64,000 nt of DNA from Streptomyces roseolilacinus (GTDB lineage Bacteria; Actinomycetota; Actinomycetes; Streptomycetales; Streptomycetaceae): the NCBI RefSeq assembly GCF_014649335.1, contig NZ_BMSV01000003.1, positions 434,001 through 498,000 of the forward strand, read 5' to 3'. Position 1 is the stretch's first letter, and each line of letters starts with the position of its first letter. The position numbers and the translations under genes were made by a program. Below the pieces are notes generated by a model, which did no database searches, had not been told where the DNA came from, and worked only from the letters and a program-made list of their open reading frames with translations. Positions 7,289 to 16,233 of this stretch are shown here, piece after piece.

Positions 7289-8398
7289 TTGTCTTCCTCG
7301 TTCACCACCACCACCTCCTCCTCCCCGCTGTCCTCCTACGGCTGGGACACCCACTGGGAGGCGGAGTTCGCCCCGTACGCCGAGCGCGGTCTGCTGCCCG
7401 GGCGGGTCGTCCGCGTCGACCGCGGCCAGTGCGACGTCGTCACCGCCGAGGGCACCGTCCGGGCCGACACCGCGTTCGTGACGCCCCACGACCCCCTGCG
7501 GGTCGTCTGCACCGGCGACTGGGCCGCCGTCGACCCGGTCGGCGGCACGCCCCGCTACGTCCGGGCGTACCTGCCGCGCCGCACCGCCTTCGTCCGCTCC
7601 ACGTCGTCGAAGCGGTCCGACGGGCAGATCCTCGCGGCCAACGTCGACCACGTGATCGTCGCGGTCTCCCTCGCCGCCGAGCTCGACCTCGGCCGGATCG
7701 AGCGGTTCCTGGCGCTGGCCTGGGAGTCGGGCGCGCAGCCGCTCGTCGTCCTCACCAAGGTCGACCTCGTACCGGACGCGGCCGGGGTCTCGCACCTCGT
7801 CCACGACGTGGAGACCACCGCTCCCGGCGTGCCGGTGCTGCCCCTCAGCTCCACCACCGGGGAGGGCGTCGACGCGCTCCGCGAGGCCATCGCCGGGGGG
7901 ACGAGCGTCCTGCTCGGCGTCTCCGGCACCGGCAAGTCGACCCTCGCCAACACCCTGCTCGGCGCGGACACCATGGCCGTCCAGGCGGTCAGGGACGTCG
8001 ACGGCAAGGGCCGCCACACGACCACCACCCGCAACCTCTTCGCCCTGCCGGGCGGCGGCGTCCTCATCGACACGCCGGGGCTGCGGGGGGTGGGCCTGTG
8101 GGACGCCGGGACGGGCGTCGGGCAGGTCTTCTCCGAGATCGAGGAGCTGGCCTCCTCGTGCCGCTTCCACGACTGCGCCCACGGCGCCGAGCCCGGCTGC
8201 GCGGTCCTCGCCGCCGTCGAGGCCGGCACCCTGCCGGAACGGCGCCTGGACAGCTACCGCAAGCTGCTGCGGGAGAACCAGTACATCGTCGCCAAGACCG
8301 ACGCCCGGGCCCGGGCGGAGATGCGGCGCGACTGGAAGCGCAAGGGCGCGGAGGGCCGCGCCGCCCTGCAGGCCAAGCGCGGCGGCCTGATCCGCTGA
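7289..8398 (+). CDS. rsgA: Ribosome small-subunit-dependent GTPase A
   Basis: The protein has 369 residues. An N-terminal OB-like region is followed by a circularly permuted GTPase: G4 (LTKVDLV) precedes G1 (GVSGTGKST), and G3 (DTPGLRG) comes last. The C-terminal zinc module reads SCRFHDCAHGAEPGC, giving the C-x4-C-x-H-x5-C pattern expected of RsgA. It acts in late 30S maturation and releases under GTP hydrolysis. TTG at 7289 has AAGGG six bases upstream and is the likely start. Because it needs zinc and lies downstream of a Zur-like box, zinc-responsive expression is conceivable but unproven. Confidence 0.92.
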   Translation: MSSSFTTTTSSSPLSSYGWDTHWEAEFAPYAERGLLPGRVVRVDRGQCDVVTAEGTVRADTAFVTPHDPLRVVCTGDWAAVDPVGGTPRYVRAYLPRRTAFVRSTSSKRSDGQILAANVDHVIVAVSLAAELDLGRIERFLALAWESGAQPLVVLTKVDLVPDAAGVSHLVHDVETTAPGVPVLPLSSTTGEGVDALREAIAGGTSVLLGVSGTGKSTLANTLLGADTMAVQAVRDVDGKGRHTTTTRNLFALPGGGVLIDTPGLRGVGLWDAGTGVGQVFSEIEELASSCRFHDCAHGAEPGCAVLAAVEAGTLPERRLDSYRKLLRENQYIVAKTDARARAEMRRDWKRKGAEGRAALQAKRGGLIR

Positions 8399-8412
8399 CG
8401 CCGCGCCCGCAC

Positions 8413-8440
8413 GGAACCGCCCGCCCCGGCGGGCGGTTCC
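8413..8440. terminator. Intrinsic terminator after rsgA
   Basis: A perfect 13-bp stem (GGAACCGCCCGCC at 8413-8425, complement at 8428-8440) with a 2-nt gap lies 15 nt after the rsgA stop. It also faces the converging ABC ATPase gene. Confidence 0.7.
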
Positions 8441-8592
8441 CCCGGCACCCGGCTGGTCCCGGCACCCGGCTGGTCCCGGTGTCCGGTGGGTCCTGGTGTC
8501 CGGCGGGTTCCGACGCTCGGCGGGCGTCCGGTCATCCGGCGGGTCCCGGTGTCCGGCGGATTCCGATGCTCGGCGGGTCCCGGTGTCCGGGG
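8441..8592. repeat. Degenerate 17-bp tandem repeat
   Basis: About eight units close to GGGTCCCGGTGTCCGGC run head to tail between the rsgA terminator and the 3' end of the ABC ATPase gene. One unit has 19 bp. No open frame of quality uses it. Confidence 0.65.
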
Positions 8593-8633
8593 GGGGGCTC
8601 CGGGGGCCGCCGGGTCCCGGAGCCCGCCGGGGC

Positions 8634-9668
8634 TCAGTGCCCGCCGGGGTCCGTGTCGTCCGGCCACACGCCGATGTGGTCCTGCTCCAGGCGGAGCACC
8701 ACGCGGTCCCGCATGCCGAGGCCCTCCGTGTAGTCGGCGGGCAGCTGGAGCCGTCCGGCGCGGTCGAGCATCGCGTACTCGCGGGCCACCGTCTCCTCCT
8801 CGCCCGTGGCCGCGTCGACCTCCGTGCGGCGCAGGATTTCCGTGGACGTGCGGCCGTCGCGGATGGCGACCGTGCGGCGGACCTCGCGGGCGACCTCCTG
8901 GTCGTGGGTGACGATCACGACGGTCGTGCCCAGCTCGTCGTTGGCCCGGCGGAACGCGGCGAACACCTCCTCGGCGGTCCGCGAGTCCAGTTCGCCCGTG
9001 GGCTCGTCCGCCAGCAGCACCGACGGGTGGTTCGCCAGCGCCACCGCGATCGCCACGCGCTGCTGCTGCCCGCCGGACATCTCGTGCGGCCGCCGGTCGC
9101 GGCAGTCGGCGACGCCCGTCACCTCCAGCAGCGCCCCGACGTGCTCCGCCCGCTGCCGCGCGCGGCTCCGGCCGCGCAACTGCACGGGGAGCGCCACGTT
9201 CTGGGCGGCCGTCAGGTAGGGGAGGAGGTTGCGGGCGGTCTGCTGCCAGACGAAACCGACCACCTCCCGCCGGTAGCGCAGCCGCTCCCGCGCCGTCATC
9301 GTCAGCAGGTCCCGGCCCGCGACCCTCGCGACGCCGGCCGTGGGCGTGTCCAGGCCGGCCAGGATGTTCATCAACGTCGACTTGCCGCTGCCGGACGCGC
9401 CGACCAGCGCCATCAACTCCCCCTCCCGCACGAGCAGGTCCAGGCCCTGCAGCGCCTGCACCTCCACCCCGTCCGCGGAGAAGACCCGCACCAGCCGGTC
9501 GCAGGAGATCAGCGCGTCGTGCCCGTACGCGGGGCGGTCGCGCCGGGCCGCCGCGCGCCGTTCCAGCTCCTCCAGCGTCGCCGCGGCACCGGCACCGGCA
9601 CCCGTACCGGCGCCCGTGCCCGTACCGGTTCCGGCCCCGGCTCCCGTCCCGGCGGAGGTCTCGGTCAT
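8634..9668 (-). CDS. MacB/LolD-type ABC transporter ATPase with low-complexity N-terminus
   Basis: The protein has 344 residues. Walker A is GASGSGKST, the signature is MSGGQQQRVAIA, Walker B is VLLADEPTGELD, with the THD switch after it. This is the MacB/LolD/FtsE subfamily that works with FtsX-fold permeases. Residues ~5-27 are almost only Gly, Ala and Thr, encoded by hexanucleotide-like repeats. About 90 residues follow the nucleotide-binding domain. The C-terminal ~35 residues (from RAGRLQLPADYTEGLG) resemble a SpoVT/AbrB-like extension. The start overlaps the permease stop by four bases. Confidence 0.9.
   Translation of the reverse strand: MTETSAGTGAGAGTGTGTGAGTGAGAGAAATLEELERRAAARRDRPAYGHDALISCDRLVRVFSADGVEVQALQGLDLLVREGELMALVGASGSGKSTLMNILAGLDTPTAGVARVAGRDLLTMTARERLRYRREVVGFVWQQTARNLLPYLTAAQNVALPVQLRGRSRARQRAEHVGALLEVTGVADCRDRRPHEMSGGQQQRVAIAVALANHPSVLLADEPTGELDSRTAEEVFAAFRRANDELGTTVVIVTHDQEVAREVRRTVAIRDGRTSTEILRRTEVDAATGEEETVAREYAMLDRAGRLQLPADYTEGLGMRDRVVLRLEQDHIGVWPDDTDPGGH
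9582..9656. repeat. Hexanucleotide-like repeat inside the ATPase 5' coding end
   Basis: Repeats of ACCGGC/GCCCGT type encode the Gly-Ala/Thr stretch at the ATPase N-terminus. It stays in frame and precedes the conserved fold, so length variation here would be tolerated. Confidence 0.5.
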
Positions 9669-12412
9669 CGCGCGTCTCCTGCCCTGAGTTCCGTCGTCGT
9701 ACGGCGGGTGGCCGGCCACGCCTGCGCGGCCGCCACCCCCACCGCGAGCACCACCACCGCCACCGCGGGCAGCAGCAGGCTCCACGGGTCGGCGGCCGGC
9801 GGCACGGGCCCCGTCGCCGCGAAACCGCCCCGCCCGGCCAGCGCGGGCGCGGCCAGGTCGATGCCCGGCGCCAGCAGCCCGATCGCGACCCAGCCGGTCA
9901 GCACCCCGCCCCCGGCCGCCAGCAGCGCCTGCGGCAGGGACTCCAGCACCAGCAGCCGCCGCCCCTGGCGGCGCGTCAGCCCCATGGTGCGCAGCCGCGC
10001 GAGCAGCGCGGTGCGCTCCGGCGCCGCCTGGAGCAGGGCGAGCAGCAGCGCCAGCACCGCGTACCCGGCGCCCGCCGTGACCGCCCACGTGTAGATCCGT
10101 TCGGCGCCCCGCTGGGCCGGCGAGTCGGTGAACCCGGCCCGCACCTCTGCGCGCAGCGTCACCGCCGCGCCGGCCGCGCCCGCCGACCGGACCGCCGCCC
10201 CCAGGGCCGCACCGGACACCGAGGAGCCGCTGACCAGCAGCGTCGTCGGGGTGCGGCCACCCTCCACGGGCACCCCCGCCGCGTCGACGACCAGGAACTC
10301 GCCGCCGGACGCCGCACCCGGCGTCACCTCCAGCACCGCCCCCACCCGGACCGTGAACGGCCCCGCGGCCGGGCCGATCCGCACCGCGTCGCCGCCCAGC
10401 AGCGCCGCCACCCCCGGCGAGGCCAGCGCCGGCAGCACCGCGGAGTCCCCGGGCGCCCCGGACGGCGCGCGCAGGACGCCGGCGCGGAAGGAGCCCAGAC
10501 CGGTCCGCGCCGCCAGCCGCGCGTACGACTCCGGGTCGACGGCCAGCAGCGTCACGCTCCCGATCCCGCCGGTGTCCCGCTCCCGCAGGTTCAGGTCGTA
10601 CGACCGGTGCACCGCCGCCACGTCCGTCACCCCCACCGCCTTCCGCACCGCGTCGGCGGCCCCGGCGGGCAGCGGGTCGCCCTCCACGCGGGCGTCCGCG
10701 CCGACCGCGATCAGCGACGCCCGGTCCCGGGCGTCGGAGATCCCCGTGAGCACGGACCCGCCGAACGCCGCCGTCGAGAGCGCCACCAGCAGCGCCAGCA
10801 GCGGCAGCGTCGCCGCGCCCCCCGCCCGCCCGGCCCGCGCCAGCGCCAGGAACGCGACCGGCCCCCGCCGCCGGGCCACCGACCGCGCGGCGAGCCGCAG
10901 CGGCACCGGATGGAGCCGTACGAACAGCAGCGCGGCGATCAGGGCGACGAGCGCCGGCGCGGCGCTCGCCAGCAGGTCCGCGCCGCCCTCCGGCGCCGCC
11001 CCGCCCCGCCGTCGCAGCGCCGCGACCGCGGCCACCGCCAAGACCAGCACCGTCAGCTCCGCGACCGTCCGGCGCCGCGACGGCCTCGCCGGCGCGGCGT
11101 CCGCCCGCTCGCCGTGCGACCGCACCCGGCGGTGGGCGAACGCCGCCCGCGCCGGCAACGCCCCGCACGCCACCAGGGCGACCGCACCGGCCGCCAGCAG
11201 CGACGGCAGGGCCCGCCCCTCCGGTACGGCGGCGAACGCCGCCGCGCAGCCCGCGGCCGCCGCCGGCAGCACCGGCACGGCCGTCTCGCCCAGCAGCCGC
11301 CCCGCGATCCCGGCGGCCGAACCGCCCCGCGCCCGCAGCAGCGCCAGCTCGTCGTGGCGCCGCGCCGCCACCAGGCCGCCCGCCATCAGCAGGACCACCC
11401 CGGCGGCGCACGCCACGCCGAACGCGGCGACCGCGACCACCGGGTCCAGCGCCGCCAGCGCCCGGTCCGCGCCGAGCAGCACGTGGTCCAGGTCCGACTC
11501 GACGAACAGGTCCGGCGAGAACGCCTCGCCCAGCTTTGCCCGCGCGGGCCCGTCCTCGATCGACGCGACGGCCTTCCGCAGCGCCTTCGCGTCATCCGGC
11601 CCCAGCCCGGCCGGATCGGCGGCGATCCGCCAGTACGCCTCGCTGCCCGGGCCCGCCGGGAGCAGCACCGGCGCGGCACCCGGCGGCAGCAGCAGCGCCC
11701 CGTGCCAGTACGGCTCGGGAACCGGGCCGCTCGTGAACAGCCGTGCCGGGGTGCGCAGCACCGGCTCGAACGACCAGTAGCCCCCCTCCGGCCGCTTCGG
11801 CTCCACGACGCCCGTCACCCGTACGGCGAGCGGGCCGCCGCCCCCCGGCAGCGGCAGGTGCAGGGTGGCACCCGGCAGGATCGCCAGGGTCCGGGCGGTC
11901 GCGGTGGTGACGGCCGCCTCCACCGCGCGCGTGTCCGGGGCGACCGATCCGCCGGCGGACCGGGGCCACCGTCCCGAGCGCAGCACCGCGTGCCGGTCGA
12001 TCCCGTGGTGCGTGCTGAGCGTGAACACCGTCTGCCCGCCGTCGAGCTGCGGCACCCACGGGTCGCTCGCCGCGAGCGGGGAGCCCGTGCGCACCCCGTA
12101 CGCCGACTCGGCGTGGTCGGCGCGCAGCGGCTCGGGCAGCGCGGCGGTGATCCGCCGGTACCGCTCCGCCAGCGCGGCCGGGGTGATCGGACCGGTACCG
12201 TCCTGCCAGGGCGTGTCCGTCAGCTCGACGGCGCCCCGGTCCGCCGGGGCGGTCTCCAGCGCGTGGCGCAGGCCCTCCGCCGCGTAGGCGTCCATCGCCC
12301 GGGGCAGCGCCGCCGCCGGGAACGACGTGAGGAGCGTCAGCAGCAGCAGCGCCACGGCCGCGCCGGGCGCGGTGCGCAGCCGGACGCCGACCCACGGGAC
12401 CAGGCCCCCCAT
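9665..12412 (-). CDS. Large FtsX-like ABC transporter permease (B)
   Basis: The protein has 915 residues. A single N-terminal membrane segment (VALLLLTLLTSF) is followed by a large extracytoplasmic domain. A membrane triplet lies around residues 325-430, a second cluster around 460-550, another extracellular domain, and a last triplet in the C-terminal 130 residues. This is two FtsX halves joined in one chain, as in many Streptomyces peptide or lipoprotein export systems. It starts one base after the stop of permease A and overlaps the ATPase start by ATGA, so all three are one operon. The substrate cannot be inferred. Confidence 0.88.
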   Translation of the reverse strand: MGGLVPWVGVRLRTAPGAAVALLLLTLLTSFPAAALPRAMDAYAAEGLRHALETAPADRGAVELTDTPWQDGTGPITPAALAERYRRITAALPEPLRADHAESAYGVRTGSPLAASDPWVPQLDGGQTVFTLSTHHGIDRHAVLRSGRWPRSAGGSVAPDTRAVEAAVTTATARTLAILPGATLHLPLPGGGGPLAVRVTGVVEPKRPEGGYWSFEPVLRTPARLFTSGPVPEPYWHGALLLPPGAAPVLLPAGPGSEAYWRIAADPAGLGPDDAKALRKAVASIEDGPARAKLGEAFSPDLFVESDLDHVLLGADRALAALDPVVAVAAFGVACAAGVVLLMAGGLVAARRHDELALLRARGGSAAGIAGRLLGETAVPVLPAAAAGCAAAFAAVPEGRALPSLLAAGAVALVACGALPARAAFAHRRVRSHGERADAAPARPSRRRTVAELTVLVLAVAAVAALRRRGGAAPEGGADLLASAAPALVALIAALLFVRLHPVPLRLAARSVARRRGPVAFLALARAGRAGGAATLPLLALLVALSTAAFGGSVLTGISDARDRASLIAVGADARVEGDPLPAGAADAVRKAVGVTDVAAVHRSYDLNLRERDTGGIGSVTLLAVDPESYARLAARTGLGSFRAGVLRAPSGAPGDSAVLPALASPGVAALLGGDAVRIGPAAGPFTVRVGAVLEVTPGAASGGEFLVVDAAGVPVEGGRTPTTLLVSGSSVSGAALGAAVRSAGAAGAAVTLRAEVRAGFTDSPAQRGAERIYTWAVTAGAGYAVLALLLALLQAAPERTALLARLRTMGLTRRQGRRLLVLESLPQALLAAGGGVLTGWVAIGLLAPGIDLAAPALAGRGGFAATGPVPPAADPWSLLLPAVAVVVLAVGVAAAQAWPATRRTTTELRAGDAR

Positions 12413-12413
12413 G

Positions 12414-15400
12414 TCACTCGCCTCCCCGCGTCCGGAGCGCCCGCACCGGGTCGCCCCGGCGCAGCGCCACCGCCGCCACGATCAGCGCCGGCGCGGCGGC
12501 CACCCCGGCGAGCAGCGTCAGGACCTGCCCGGCCGGCAGCTCGACCAGGACGTCCGGCACGGGCCGCGTCGCCTGCCCGGTCAGTACGATCAGCGGGATC
12601 ACCGCCCGTGCGAGCAGCGCCCCGAGCAGCGGCCCGATGACCAGCGCCACCCCGATCAGCAGGGTCTGCTCGACGGCCACCAGCCGGGCCGGCAGGCGGC
12701 GCCGCGCCCCCAGCGCCCGCAGTACGGCGAACTCCGCCGACCGCTCCCGCAGCGCGCCCGCGGTGCTCACCGCGAAACCGACGGCGGCCAGCAGCGCGGC
12801 GGCGACCGCCGCCCCGAGCAGCGCCGCCTGCGGGCCCGCGCCGATCGGGTCGTCGCGCAGCCGCTCCGCCAGCTCGTCGCGGACGGTGATCCCGGCGGGG
12901 TCCGTGTCGCCCCGCGCGCGCAGCGCCGCCGCCACCTGCGCGGCCCTGCCGCGCTCGGTGAACAGCCACCACTCGCTCGGCGGCAGGGACGCGTCGGGGC
13001 GGGCGGCCAGCACCCGGTTGACGGCGCGCAGGTCGACCAGGAGCGCCCCGCCGTCCTCGCGGGCCGCGCCGGCCGCCTCCTCGGCGGACCGGTCGTCGTC
13101 GGGGCCGGTCGTGGGGACGGCGCCCAGCACGCCGATGATCTTGACCTTGACGTCGCCGCCCGGCATCGGCACGGCCAGCAGGGAGCCGGGCACCGCGCCG
13201 CTGGACTCCAGGAAGCGGGGGGTGGCCAGGGCGGCGGGCACCGGCGGCGCGGGCCGGCGCACCGCGGCGCGGACGGTGACCGCCCGCTGGACGCCCCACG
13301 CGTCGGCGAAGGACGCCGTGCCCGTGTGGAACGCCACGTCGAGCGGCATCCGCGCGGCCGACGTGACCCCGGTGACCCGCGGCCGTTCCCCGCCCGTGCC
13401 GTCCGCCGCCCCGGAGCCCGTCGCCTCCGCGTCCCACGCCGGTCCCGGCTCCACGACCACGGGCACCGTCACCGGCCCGGCCGTGCCACCCCCGGTCACC
13501 GCCCGCAGCGCGCGCACCGTGAGCCGCTTGGGGGTGATCCGGTCGGGATGGCCGCGCTCCTCGATCTCGACGCCGGTCACCGTCAGCGGGCCCGCCGCCC
13601 GCCCGTCGGGGGCGTCGGCCGCGCGGGCGACGTCCGCCGTGACCGTACGGGGCCCGGCGGCGGGGTCCTCGGCGTACGGGACGGTGCCGAGCGGCAGCCG
13701 GTACGGCACGCCGTAGCGGTCCTCCACGGTCAGGGTGAGCGTCGCGGCGGACGCGTCGTGCGGGCCCGCGCCGCCCCGCCCGCGGGTGAGGCTCACGTCG
13801 AGGAGGAGCCGCACCGTGTCGGAGGGCAGCTCGATGCCCGCCCGCGGGACGCCCACCGGCGCCAGGGACGCGACGCTCACGGCGTGGCGGTCGTCCAGGA
13901 GGTCGGTGCGCAGCGGCAGCCGGCGTTCGGCCGGCAGGGTGTCGAGCGCCAGGACCGTGGCGCGGCGGCCACCCGACAGGCTCATGGCGGCGCGGGCGGC
14001 CGGCAGGGCGAGCCGGACGCCCGGCATCCCGTCGTACGCGCCGCCCTGTCCGAACCGGCTCGTCGCGCCGCCCGTGACGCGGATGTGGGCGCCGGCCCGG
14101 AAGTCCGCCTGGTCCTCCTGCGACCGCTGCCACGACGCGTCGTGCGCGATCGCCAGCATGCCCGTCGACACCGCGAGCACCAGCAACAGCACCGGCCCCG
14201 CCGCGCGGGCGGGCCGGCGGCTCAGCTGCCACCCGGCGAGCGGCGCCGTCAGCCCCCGCCCGGCCGCCGCGCGCCGCCCGGCGAGCCGCGCCACCGGCGG
14301 CAGCAGCCGCAGGGTCAGGACGGCGCCGGCCAGCAGCGCCAGGGCGGGCGCCACGACCAGCAGGGGGTCCACGGCGAGCGGCCCGTCCCCGCCGCCGAGT
14401 ACGCCGCCGCCCGCGGTGCGCCGCTCCACCTGCCAGTACGCCACGGCCGCCACGACGACCAGCGCCAGGTCGGCACCCGCCCGCAGCGGCCCGGGCAGCG
14501 CCCGCGCCCGCCCCCGGTCGGCGGCCCGCGCCGCGGTCAGCGCCGGGGCCGCGACGGCCACCGCGCAGGCCAGCGCCACCGCCGGCCCGATCAGCCACAC
14601 CAGGGGACCCGGCCGCGTCTCCAGGCGCAGGCCGATGCCGGCGAGCGGTCCCCACCCCGACACCAGCCGGGTCAGCGGCCCGGCCAGCAGCGGCGCGCAC
14701 ACCGCCGCGGGCAGCGCCGACAGCAGCGCCTCCAGCGCGGCGAGCCCCGCGATCCGGCGCCGGGACGCCCCCCGCGCCAGCAGCAGCCGGGTCTCGCCGG
14801 CCCGTTCCGCCGTCAGCAGCCGCGCCACCAGCAGCAGCGTGTACCCGGCGAGCAGCGCCGGCTGCGACGAGACGATCAGCAGCGTCGCCCGCGCCACCAG
14901 CAGCGACCGCTCCAGCCGGTCCAGCGCCTCCGGCAGGGACGTACGGGCCGTGGCGTCGCCCTTCAGCAGCGGCCGCGCGGCGACGAAGTCCCGGCTGTGC
15001 AGCGCCGCGTCGCGCAGGGCGCCGATCCGGTCGGCGCGCAGCGTCCCGAAGTCGGCCGTGGCCACCCAGCCCAGCTCCTGCCGGGCCAACCGCCCGGGGC
15101 CGAACACCGTCGCGTCGGCGACCAGGGGCCCGTACGAGGTGAACGCGCTGTCCGTGCGCAGCCCGCGGCCGCCGCCCAGCCGGTCCAGCCGCCAGTAGGG
15201 GCCGGTCGGGTCCACCGGCCGGTAGACGCCCGTGACGCGGATCCGCACCGGGGGCCCGCCGAGCCGGTCGGTGAGCGTCAGCACGCGCGGCCCGGGCCGC
15301 ATGCCCAGCCGCCGCACGGCGGCCTCCGGCACGGCGACCTCGACCACCCCGCCCCGCGCGGACACGGCGCCGGGCCGGCGGCCCGCGGTGAACCGGACCT

Positions 15401-15785
15401 CCCCGGCGTGGACGGCGGCGAACTCGGTGAGGTCCGGCTCGCCCGCGCGGGCCGCCGCGCCGCCGGGCGGGCGGGGCAGGGCGTACGGGCCGGAGTGGTC
15501 GAACCGACGCAGGCTCACCGGCAGTCCGTCGAAGGACCGCTCGGCGCCCAGCCGGACGTCGCGGGTGGCGGCGTGCGGATCGACGCCGGCCCTCTGGGTG
15601 GTGACGAGCAGCGCGGCGTCGGCGGCGTCCCGGTGCCGGAGCGCGTGGCGCAGCCCGGCGTCGCCGACGGAGCCGGAGAAGGCGGCGATCCCGGCGAGGA
15701 CGGTCGTACCGAGCAGGACGGCGAGCAGGGCCGCGGCGAGCAGCAGCCGGTGGGCGCGCGCCCGGAGGAACAGCAACCCCGCCAC
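12414..15785 (-). CDS. Very large FtsX-like ABC transporter permease (A)
   Basis: The protein has about 1123 residues from the chosen GTG at 15785, preceded by GGGGAG with good spacing. The frame is open further upstream, with another GTG at 15851, so the start is uncertain. It has an N-terminal membrane segment (RLLLAAALLAVLLG), a large extracellular domain, FtsX-type membrane triplets at about residues 290-420 and at the C-terminus, and a central hydrophobic block. The soluble loops contain MacB-like periplasmic-core strands. It pairs with permease B as the membrane part of the transporter. The region between its start and the upstream ATPase (15786-16221) contains no convincing gene. Confidence 0.87.
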   Translation of the reverse strand: MAGLLFLRARAHRLLLAAALLAVLLGTTVLAGIAAFSGSVGDAGLRHALRHRDAADAALLVTTQRAGVDPHAATRDVRLGAERSFDGLPVSLRRFDHSGPYALPRPPGGAAARAGEPDLTEFAAVHAGEVRFTAGRRPGAVSARGGVVEVAVPEAAVRRLGMRPGPRVLTLTDRLGGPPVRIRVTGVYRPVDPTGPYWRLDRLGGGRGLRTDSAFTSYGPLVADATVFGPGRLARQELGWVATADFGTLRADRIGALRDAALHSRDFVAARPLLKGDATARTSLPEALDRLERSLLVARATLLIVSSQPALLAGYTLLLVARLLTAERAGETRLLLARGASRRRIAGLAALEALLSALPAAVCAPLLAGPLTRLVSGWGPLAGIGLRLETRPGPLVWLIGPAVALACAVAVAAPALTAARAADRGRARALPGPLRAGADLALVVVAAVAYWQVERRTAGGGVLGGGDGPLAVDPLLVVAPALALLAGAVLTLRLLPPVARLAGRRAAAGRGLTAPLAGWQLSRRPARAAGPVLLLVLAVSTGMLAIAHDASWQRSQEDQADFRAGAHIRVTGGATSRFGQGGAYDGMPGVRLALPAARAAMSLSGGRRATVLALDTLPAERRLPLRTDLLDDRHAVSVASLAPVGVPRAGIELPSDTVRLLLDVSLTRGRGGAGPHDASAATLTLTVEDRYGVPYRLPLGTVPYAEDPAAGPRTVTADVARAADAPDGRAAGPLTVTGVEIEERGHPDRITPKRLTVRALRAVTGGGTAGPVTVPVVVEPGPAWDAEATGSGAADGTGGERPRVTGVTSAARMPLDVAFHTGTASFADAWGVQRAVTVRAAVRRPAPPVPAALATPRFLESSGAVPGSLLAVPMPGGDVKVKIIGVLGAVPTTGPDDDRSAEEAAGAAREDGGALLVDLRAVNRVLAARPDASLPPSEWWLFTERGRAAQVAAALRARGDTDPAGITVRDELAERLRDDPIGAGPQAALLGAAVAAALLAAVGFAVSTAGALRERSAEFAVLRALGARRRLPARLVAVEQTLLIGVALVIGPLLGALLARAVIPLIVLTGQATRPVPDVLVELPAGQVLTLLAGVAAAPALIVAAVALRRGDPVRALRTRGGE

Positions 15786-16118
15786 CGCTCTCCCCCCGCC
15801 CGGCCCCCCGCGGCCGTACTCGAAAGCCCTTTCGGAGAGGGATCGTCGCACAGGCCGTGTTCGCAACAGCAGCGAAGGACAACGGACTTGACGAGATCGT
15901 GACCGGTTTCCGGTGCGCCCGCACCGGAATCCGCGCCACCGCACCGCACCCGCCACCGCACCACGTCCGGCGTCACGTCACGCCTGCCACCGCGCCACGT
16001 CCGGCTCGCGTCATGCCCGGCTCGCGTCGTGTCCGCCACCGGGCGGGGAACGGTCCGCGGCGCCCGTGGGCGACCCGCGGCCGGCCGGCCGCCACGGAAC
16101 CGGCACACCCGCTCACCG

Positions 16119-16233
16119 GGACCCGCTCACCGGATCAGCCCACCAGGACCCGCCCACCAGGACCCGCCCACCAGGATCGACCCGCCGGGATCAGCAGCCC
16201 ACCAGGACCCGCCCGTCGGGATCAGCCCGTCGG
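16119..16233. repeat. Degenerate 14-bp tandem repeat overlapping a gene end
   Basis: About eight units close to GGACCCGCCCACCA, some as GGATCAGCCCGTCG, run to the 3' end of the ATPase gene. The ATPase stop codon (16222-16224) lies inside the last unit. Confidence 0.6.

Noticed and set aside
8441..8592. Possible CRISPR array
   Set aside because: Units are 17 bp, adjoin each other without spacers and are degenerate. No cas gene is nearby.
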